From Bacteroidota bacterium (lineage in GTDB: Bacteria; Bacteroidota; Bacteroidia; Bacteroidales; VadinHA17): DNA of 5,936 bases. The position numbers and the translations under genes are program-made. Below are positions 1 to 4,046 of this stretch, piece by piece. The first letter of the stretch is position 1. Each line of letters starts with the position of its first letter. The notes beneath the pieces were generated by a model that was given only the letters and a program-made list of their open reading frames with translations, ran no database searches and had not been told where the DNA came from. The DNA lies in NCBI GenBank assembly GCA_030628785.1, contig DAOVQI010000224.1, forward strand, positions 1 through 5,936. The letters run 5' to 3'.

Positions 1-153
1 CAAATGAACTACGCCAATAATAACAATATCCCCTTTATTGCTTTGGTTGGTAAAAATGAGATGAATGATAATGTGATCACCCTCAAGAATATGAAAACGG
101 GACATCAGGGAAAAATCAGCCTTGAAGAATTAATAAAAAAGATTTTGTTATGA
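1..153 (+). CDS. hisS: Histidyl-tRNA synthetase, C-terminal end (partial)
   Basis: Frame 1 is open from the first base to a TGA at 151-153 and encodes the last 50 residues. The segment IPFIALVGKNEMNDNVITLK, followed by a KTGHQGKISLEELIKK-type ending, matches the final strands and helix of the class II HisRS anticodon-binding domain. In that family a (V/A)LxG.xE...VTLK..KTG.Q..(I/V)SLEEL pattern closes the protein. The enzyme charges tRNA-His with histidine in the cytoplasm. The catalytic domain lies upstream of the window. The TGA overlaps the ATG of the next gene (ATGA, 150-153), which suggests a shared transcript and translational coupling. The identification rests on a short tail, but the tail is distinctive. 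An alternative would be another class II synthetase with the same anticodon-binding fold. Confidence 0.85.
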   Translation, partial: QMNYANNNNIPFIALVGKNEMNDNVITLKNMKTGHQGKISLEELIKKILL

Positions 154-1673
154 CATTAATAATTACAGGGTCTGACCTGACCATTGAAGATGTAGTAAAT
201 GTTGCCAGGAACAATCAGAAAGTTGAATTACATACGGATGCTATTGGAAAAATAAAAGCTTGCAGGGTTATGCTGGAGAAAAAGATCGACGCTCATGAGA
301 TTATGTATGGCGTTAATACCGGCATAGGAGAATTTTCAGAAGTTGTTTTAACGGGTGATCAAATTAAGGATTTTCAGAAATACCTGATCTATAATCATGC
401 TGCCGGAATTGGAGACCCGGCTCCGGTTGAGTATGTCAGAGGTGCCATGCTGGGCAGGATAAATGTCCATGCTCATGGAAATTCCGGTTGCCGGCCTGAG
501 ATCACTCAAACTTTCGTAGAGATGTTGAACAAAGGTGTTACTCCGTATGTCTGCCAGAAAGGATCTGTGGGCGCATCAGGAGATCTGGCTCCTATGGCTC
601 AGATAGCGTTGTTATTGATGGGTGAAGGGGAAGCATATTATCAGGGAGAACTACTGGATGGAAAGGAAGCCATGGAAAGGGCAGGTATTCCGGTACCTGG
701 TTTGGAGGCTCGTGATGGACTTGCTGCTATAAACGGATCGAATCTGTTAACAGCAATGAGTGCCTTGTTCCTCTATGACGCTAACAACTGGCTGAAACAG
801 GCAGAAATTGCCGCTGCTATGTCGCTTGAAGCTTTAAAAGCCAATATGAAACCCTATACCCCTAAATTGCATGAAGCACGTGGGTTCCCGGGTGCGGTCA
901 GGAGTGCAAAAGCAATTCAAAAACTTATCCGTAAGGGAGATTTGATAGAAGGAAAGATCAAATGCAAAGTTCAGGATGCCTATTCCATGCGGTCGACTCC
1001 TCAGGTCATAGGCGCTGCCCATGATGCCTTGGCATTTGCTCAGACACAGGTGGAAATTGAATTAAATGGAGTGGGGGATAACCCTGTTTTTTTCCCGGAA
1101 GAGAACCTTCAGCTTACGGGAGCCAATTTTCAGGGCTCACCGGTTTCCCTGCCAATGGATATGGCAGGCGCTGCTATTACCATGGTTAGTGTGATGTCGG
1201 AGAGAAGAATGAACCGATTAAATAATCCTGCTTTAAGTGTGGGATTACCTGCTTTCCTGACAAAAGGAGCCGGTATGTTCTCGGGTCTGATGTTGAGCCA
1301 GTATACAGCCGATATGCAGATTGTTGAACAGCGAATTCTGTCTGCTCCTGCTTCCGTTCAATCCATTCCGGCTGCTGCCGATCAGGAAGATTTTGTTTCC
1401 ATGGGAATGAATACTGCAATTAAAAACTTCCAGATCCTGGATAATGCTTATGGAGTGTTGGGCATTGAATTTATGGCTGCCGCACAAGCCCTTGATTTTA
1501 GAGAATATAAATTCGGAAAGGGAACGACAAAAGCAAAAGAAGTGATTCGTAAATATGTTGAATTTCTGGATGAAGACCGCCCCCTATACCCTGATCATAC
1601 CCGGATGCAAGAGCTGGTTAAATCGTGTGAGATTCTGGAGGAAGTGGAGAAGGAGATTGGAAGTTTGGAATAA
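150..1673 (+). CDS. hutH: Histidine ammonia-lyase (MIO-dependent aromatic amino acid lyase)
   Basis: This 507-residue cytoplasmic enzyme is full length for the family. It is expected to deaminate L-histidine non-oxidatively to trans-urocanate and ammonia. The MIO cofactor triad Ala142-Ser143-Gly144 sits in GSVGASGDLAPMA. Residues corresponding to the Pseudomonas HutH active site are visible: Tyr53 (YGVNTG), His83, Asn195, Gln275, Tyr278 and Arg281 (QDAYSMR), Phe327 and Glu413 (QED). His83 and Glu413 favour histidine over tyrosine or phenylalanine as substrate. Departures from classical HutH are Asn-His instead of Ser-His at 82-83, NGSN instead of NGTQ at 195-198, and DFVSM instead of DHVSM after Glu413. 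The ATG overlaps the hisS stop and has no Shine-Dalgarno sequence, so translation is probably coupled. No hutU, hutI or ftcD follows; a terminator closes the unit. A related aromatic lyase or aminomutase is the main alternative. Confidence 0.88.
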   Translation: MTLIITGSDLTIEDVVNVARNNQKVELHTDAIGKIKACRVMLEKKIDAHEIMYGVNTGIGEFSEVVLTGDQIKDFQKYLIYNHAAGIGDPAPVEYVRGAMLGRINVHAHGNSGCRPEITQTFVEMLNKGVTPYVCQKGSVGASGDLAPMAQIALLLMGEGEAYYQGELLDGKEAMERAGIPVPGLEARDGLAAINGSNLLTAMSALFLYDANNWLKQAEIAAAMSLEALKANMKPYTPKLHEARGFPGAVRSAKAIQKLIRKGDLIEGKIKCKVQDAYSMRSTPQVIGAAHDALAFAQTQVEIELNGVGDNPVFFPEENLQLTGANFQGSPVSLPMDMAGAAITMVSVMSERRMNRLNNPALSVGLPAFLTKGAGMFSGLMLSQYTADMQIVEQRILSAPASVQSIPAAADQEDFVSMGMNTAIKNFQILDNAYGVLGIEFMAAAQALDFREYKFGKGTTKAKEVIRKYVEFLDEDRPLYPDHTRMQELVKSCEILEEVEKEIGSLE

Positions 1674-1687
1674 TCTCCTCAACTGTA

Positions 1688-1721
1688 AAACCCTAAGGGT
1701 TTTTGGAAACCCTTAGGGTTT
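1688..1721 (+). terminator. Strong stem-loop terminator after the lyase gene
   Basis: A perfect 15-bp inverted repeat (AAACCCTAAGGGTTT at 1688-1702, complement at 1707-1721) with a TTGG tetraloop begins 14 bp after the lyase stop codon. Each arm ends in TTT, but no long T-tract follows on either strand. It lies between convergent genes and is nearly symmetrical, so it could stop transcription from both sides. The fold is read directly; the terminator function is inferred from position. Confidence 0.72.
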
Positions 1722-1752
1722 GGTTTATTATAAAACAAAGTGAACGAAATGT

Positions 1753-1866
1753 CTCACGAGCAGGATTAGGCTAGGCTTGTGGGAGTGAGTAACGTTTGGC
1801 GGAGCCAAACCTCACGAGCGGGTTGTGATTATGGCCTTGTGTGAGCGAGTAAACCCTGTCGGGGTT
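1753..1866. repeat. Two degenerate ~58-bp direct repeats with hairpin ends
   Basis: Unit 1 (1753-1810) and unit 2 (1811-1866) both start with CTCACGAGC and both contain a GGC(C)TTGTG word, then a GAG(T/C)GAGTAA word about 40 bp in. Each then ends in a small hairpin: GTTTGGC-GGA-GCCAAAC at 1794-1810 in unit 1 and AACCC-TGTCG-GGGTT at 1852-1866 in unit 2. Within each unit the leading CTCAC can pair with a later GTGAG (1753-1757 with 1785-1789; 1811-1815 with 1841-1845). G+C is 33 of 60 bases in both 1751-1810 and 1811-1870, against 14 of 60 in 2601-2660. The repetition is seen directly; whether it is a dispersed family, an RNA or a decayed element is unknown. Confidence 0.6.
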
Positions 1867-1894
1867 AACGCGTTAAAATCCGTGCGCCGGTTTT
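1865..1894. repeat. Palindrome and adjoining hairpin after the repeat pair
   Basis: A perfect 12-bp palindrome TTAACGCGTTAA (1865-1876) runs into a 6-bp stem, AAATC-containing arm 1875-1880 with GGTTTT at 1889-1894 (one T-G wobble), around an 8-base GC-rich loop. It continues the chain of inverted repeats from the two direct repeats upstream. No function can be assigned. Confidence 0.4.
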
Positions 1895-2058
1895 AAGCCG
1901 TCGGGCAGATAAATAAATAATCAGGCCAATCACTTGTACTTCGACTCCGAATCTGGTTGCGAGTCATTATTATAGACTATGACTTTTTGCCCCTTCGTCA
2001 TTGGTTGACTGGTCAGGAATCGCGTCTAGGGAAACGTGTAGCGGTTATTATTTCAAAT

Positions 2059-2077
2059 TAACTCATAGGACGAGTTA
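2059..2077 (-). terminator. Weak candidate terminator for the sigma-factor unit
   Basis: On the minus strand a 6-bp stem (TAACTC...GAGTTA, 7-base loop) is followed by a short AT-rich run. It lies about 50 bp beyond the stop codon of the periplasmic protein gene. The stem is short and the T-tract poor, so this is a weak call. The strong stem-loop at 1688-1721 could serve instead. Confidence 0.22.
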
Positions 2078-2124
2078 CGATAGACGAAACGGGCTTCGTT
2101 ACCGATAAACGATTACTGCCTTTG

Positions 2125-2598
2125 TTAAAACCTTCTTCTTTGGGGGAGATTTTGCCTTTGATCTCTTATCTGCCGTAAAAGGAAATTTTTATACTGATTT
2201 TCAGCCTGATAGACTCTCATGACTTTCCGGATTGGTAAGACCTGCTTAAATTTTTCGTAATATTCAACCAGCAGTTCTGTTTCCTGATCAAAGGACTGAA
2301 TATATTTATCGGTCAGTTCTTCAATTTCCTTATCAGTTAACGTTCTGAAATCTTGTATAAAATGCCTGGAAGTATTCTTCCTTTCTTCGATAATTTTATT
2401 TTTGCGCTTCTGGTACTCATTGTATACCGGCCAGAAATGCTGTGCTTCCTCAGGAGACAATTGCAATTTTTCGGTGAAGAAGGCAATTTTGTGAGCACGC
2501 AGCTTTTCAATCTTTTCCAACGCCTGCGCTTGAGTATGCGCGACATTGAAAAAAACTGATAACAGGCAAAGTGTAAAACAAATCCTAAAATATTTCAT
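2125..2598 (-). CDS. Secreted Spy/CpxP/CnrX-like helical sensor protein
   Basis: A 157-residue protein with an N-terminal signal peptide (basic MKYFR, hydrophobic residues about 6-20, likely cleavage near AHTQAQA at 20-26), so probably periplasmic. The mature part is almost entirely charged helix. It contains FFTEKLQLSPEEAQHFWPVY (40-59), a match in style to the LTxxQ/LSPEEA turn of Spy, CpxP and CnrX-type proteins, then long amphipathic helices with EYQKRKNKIIEERK and a YYEKFKQVLPIRKVMRVYQAE stretch (113-133). It ends in the basic tail RRRF. Proteins of this shape bind unfolded protein or metal and often sit beside ECF sigma genes in Bacteroidota. It starts 12 bp after the anti-sigma stop, with an AT-only leader lacking a Shine-Dalgarno sequence, so it is most likely the third gene of that operon. 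No clear Cys or His metal cluster is visible, so the sensed signal is unknown. Confidence 0.7.
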   Translation of the reverse strand: MKYFRICFTLCLLSVFFNVAHTQAQALEKIEKLRAHKIAFFTEKLQLSPEEAQHFWPVYNEYQKRKNKIIEERKNTSRHFIQDFRTLTDKEIEELTDKYIQSFDQETELLVEYYEKFKQVLPIRKVMRVYQAENQYKNFLLRQIRDQRQNLPQRRRF

Positions 2599-2610
2599 AG
2601 TATTTAATTT

Positions 2611-3057
2611 TTAAAGTATTTCGATAATAGACTGATAATCAATGTTCTCGTCAACAAGATAAGTAATTATTTCGTCTGATAGATCACTATAATCTGCTTC
2701 CGGAAGTTTGTTCTCTTCCAACATTTCAATAAACATATCTTCTTCAATTTCTGAGGAATAATATTCCACATATTCGGCAATTTCACCCGAAGTTAATTCA
2801 GAGGCAGAATTATCCGAATGTATGAGTTTATAACCGAAATATCCGATAACAGCAAATGCGATAATACTGGCAGCGACGGCAAGCTGAGGCCTTATAAATC
2901 TAAAAGTGAAAGGTTTAACCGGTTCTGTTTCCTTTTGAACATGAATAGCTTCCTGTATCCTGCCCGGTAATTCTTCAAAATAGTTTTCCGGAACACTATA
3001 AGGATTTCCCCTTTTTATTTTAGTGAGCCTGGGTGATATGTTTGATGATTCATCCAT
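2611..3057 (-). CDS. Single-pass membrane anti-sigma factor-like protein
   Basis: A 148-residue protein with one hydrophobic segment at about 58-78 (LAVAASIIAFAVIGYFGY), a basic stretch just before it and no signal peptide. The likely topology is N-terminus in the cytoplasm and C-terminus in the periplasm. The N-terminal motif NPYSVPENYFEELPGRI (18-34) is typical of small membrane proteins encoded beside ECF sigma factors in Bacteroidota. The periplasmic part is strongly acidic and holds two related segments: SGEIAEYVEYYSSE... ending IEML (90-113) and SDEIITYLVDE... ending IEIL (127-148). It has no zinc-binding HxxxCxxC anti-sigma signature. It lies 44 bp downstream of the sigma gene and 12 bp upstream of the secreted helical protein gene. 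The proposed role is to hold the sigma factor at the membrane until a signal arrives; this rests on gene context and architecture rather than on a recognised catalytic motif. Confidence 0.68.
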   Translation of the reverse strand: MDESSNISPRLTKIKRGNPYSVPENYFEELPGRIQEAIHVQKETEPVKPFTFRFIRPQLAVAASIIAFAVIGYFGYKLIHSDNSASELTSGEIAEYVEYYSSEIEEDMFIEMLEENKLPEADYSDLSDEIITYLVDENIDYQSIIEIL

Positions 3058-3101
3058 GGTTGTGTTTTCCGAATGTTTTGACTATTATTGCTTAAAAAGG
3101 T

Positions 3102-3650
3102 TTAACCTTTCCCCAATTTTTTTTCAATTTTTTTCACCGCATGATGGTATGATGCTTTTAAAGCACCAACAGAGGTGTTAAGAATTTTAGCCATTTCTTC
3201 ATATTTCATTTCATCAAAATATTTCATATTAAATACAAGCCTTTGTTTTTCAGGCAGAGATAAAATGGCTTTCTGTAGTTTCATTTGGATTTCATCTCCG
3301 TTGAAAAAAGAATCACTTTCAAGACTGTTTTCAAGTATGTTCTCGACAGTAACAATAGGGATTATAAATTTCTTCCTGTACTGTTTTAAAAAACTTAAGG
3401 CTTCGTTTGTTGCTATTCTGTATAACCAGGTATATAATTTAGAAGCCTCGTGGAATTTCTCCAGGCCATTCCACACCCTGATAAATGTATTTTGGATGAC
3501 ATCATCAGCGTCGTCATGTGAAATAACAATTCTTCTAACATGCCAGTATAACCTTTCCTGGTATTTCCGGATAATGATGTTAAAAGCATGATGACGGGTA
3601 TTTTCATCCCTGAAGAGGCTAAGAAGCTCCTTATCATTATTCTTTGCCAC
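3102..3650 (-). CDS. ECF (group 4) RNA polymerase sigma factor
   Basis: A 182-residue sigma-70 family protein, normal length for an ECF factor. Region 2 spans about 22-93: a helix with YQERLYWHVRRIV, the core-binding DADDVIQNTFIRVW (47-60), then TWLYRIATNEALSFLKQYRK (74-93). A variable acidic linker follows (about 95-120). Region 4 covers about 122-178 with LPEKQRLVF and the helix-turn-helix YEEMAKILNTSVGALKASYHHAVKK (150-174), which reads the -35 element. It would direct RNA polymerase to a stress regulon, probably including its own operon. The start is GTG (3648-3650). An in-frame TAA lies 17 codons upstream with no ATG between, the next Met is near residue 142, and a good AGGAAG ribosome site sits 4 bases before the GTG. 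It is the first gene of the sigma/anti-sigma/periplasmic-protein unit. Confidence 0.93.
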   Translation of the reverse strand: MAKNNDKELLSLFRDENTRHHAFNIIIRKYQERLYWHVRRIVISHDDADDVIQNTFIRVWNGLEKFHEASKLYTWLYRIATNEALSFLKQYRKKFIIPIVTVENILENSLESDSFFNGDEIQMKLQKAILSLPEKQRLVFNMKYFDEMKYEEMAKILNTSVGALKASYHHAVKKIEKKLGKG

Positions 3651-3654
3651 TTGG

Positions 3655-3660
3655 CTTCCT
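3655..3660 (-). promoter_or_regulatory. Ribosome binding site fixing a GTG start
   Basis: On the minus strand AGGAAG lies 4 bases upstream of the GTG start of the sigma factor gene, preceded by an A-rich run. It is the clearest Shine-Dalgarno-like site in the window. It supports GTG as the start, since no ATG is available in frame. Confidence 0.55.
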
Positions 3661-3698
3661 TTTTTTAATTTTAAAGTTGGGATTTATTTTGGATTTTG

Positions 3699-3716
3699 TC
3701 CCGATAGCTATCGGGA
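3699..3716. repeat. Perfect 18-bp palindrome (CCCGATAGCTATCGGG type)
   Basis: TCCCGATAGCTATCGGGA is perfectly self-complementary and is centred 57 bp upstream of the sigma GTG. I recall this CCCGATAGCTATCGGG palindrome as a frequent intergenic element in Bacteroidota genomes, but could not check that here. It may be a dispersed repeat, a DNA-binding site for a dimeric protein, or a leader hairpin if the sigma operon transcript starts further upstream. Confidence 0.65.
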
Positions 3717-3833
3717 TTGACCTTTGAACTTTCAGATCTACTGTTTTTCAATTAGTTTACAAGGTTATGTTCTTATTTAACAATTCTTTACAGTGAAAGT
3801 TGGCTATGTTCCATAATCTTGTTTTTTGCAAGC

Positions 3834-3967
3834 TACTCGTCTGACCACTAAAATGCGAGGTTATTCGTCTGACCACTAAGATGTTCAAATTTATTATTAT
3901 ATCTCATCACTAGCATAATATTTAAATCTAATCATTAAGTTAAACAGTAGCAGTGGTCTGACGAGTA
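3834..3967. promoter_or_regulatory. Three GntR/FadR-like sites, two direct and one inverted
   Basis: Copies at 3834-3855 and 3862-3883 agree at 20 of 22 positions and repeat with a 28-bp period. A third at 3952-3967 is the inverse of the first 16 bases of copy one with one mismatch. All three contain TNGTNNNACNA: TCGTCTGACCA at 3837-3847 and 3865-3875, and TGGTCTGACGA at 3954-3964. That is the half-site layout of FadR-subfamily GntR operators; the E. coli FadR site has a GGTCNGACC core. The sites lie 187-314 bp upstream of the sigma gene and 80-210 bp past the VWA stop. No GntR gene is in the window. The sequence matching is direct and the regulator is inferred. The long identity outside the core would also fit a small mobile or dispersed repeat. 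Confidence 0.45.
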
Positions 3968-4046
3968 TCAACACTAAATCCCACTAATAACAACATCATC
4001 TTAGACTTAGAACAGAGCCTGAAAGTTTAATGGAAATATCAAAGTC

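Larger units (their letters stand above)
1722..2124. other. Gene-free convergent intergenic region
   Basis: I see no supportable coding sequence, tRNA or rRNA in these 403 bases between the lyase (+) and the periplasmic protein gene (-). The first half (about 1751-1900) is GC-rich and repetitive and is described separately. The second half (about 1911-2124) carries only short inverted repeats: GACTC/GAGTC (1943-1947, 1961-1965), AGTCAT/ATGACT (1962-1967, 1979-1984), TAACTC/GAGTTA (2059-2064, 2072-2077) and ACGAA/TTCGT (2084-2088, 2095-2099). It could be an eroded dispersed repeat, a structured RNA, or a decayed gene; nothing decides between these. Confidence 0.6.
3651..4046. other. Regulatory/repeat intergenic region upstream of the sigma gene
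   Basis: There is no supportable gene in these 396 bases between the VWA gene stop and the sigma gene start, both on the minus strand. The region is AT-rich and holds an 18-bp palindrome (3699-3716) and three related 16-22-bp sites (3834-3967), described separately. It also holds the word AACTTTCA (3727-3734) with its complement TGAAAGTT at 3794-3801 and 4020-4027. The sigma operon promoter should lie here. The one exact match to the Bacteroidota -7 consensus on the minus strand (TAAATTTG, complement of 3886-3893) has no TTG box at the right distance and is 236 bp from the gene, so I do not call it. Confidence 0.6.

Noticed and set aside
834..1487. Three minus-strand open frames inside the lyase gene
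   Set aside because: They lie wholly within a clear, full-length lyase gene, have no recognisable domains and look like composition shadows.
1688..1721. Telomere-like CCCTAA/TTAGGG words
   Set aside because: They appear once each as the two arms of a perfect hairpin after a gene, which is explained by a terminator; there is no tandem array.
1930..2000. A tRNA-like stretch (GGTTGCGAGTC near short stems)
   Set aside because: No acceptor stem, anticodon arm or TPsiC loop can be laid out in the right order.
3096..3110. AAAGGTTTAACCTTT palindrome at the sigma stop as a terminator
   Set aside because: Only about 5 bp can pair, it overlaps the stop codon of the first gene of a compact operon, and no T-tract follows.
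3175..3591. A 138-codon plus-strand open frame opposite the sigma gene
   Set aside because: It is antisense to well-conserved sigma regions 2 and 4, and its translation resembles no family I know.
3834..3883. Two 22-bp direct copies with a 6-bp gap, as a mini CRISPR
   Set aside because: The spacer is only 6 bp, there are two copies, the third is inverted, and no cas genes are present.
3834..3967. A complete 134-bp MITE bounded by the inverted 16-mers
   Set aside because: No target-site duplication is visible and one end has an extra internal direct copy, so operator sites fit at least as well; the mobile option is kept only as an alternative.
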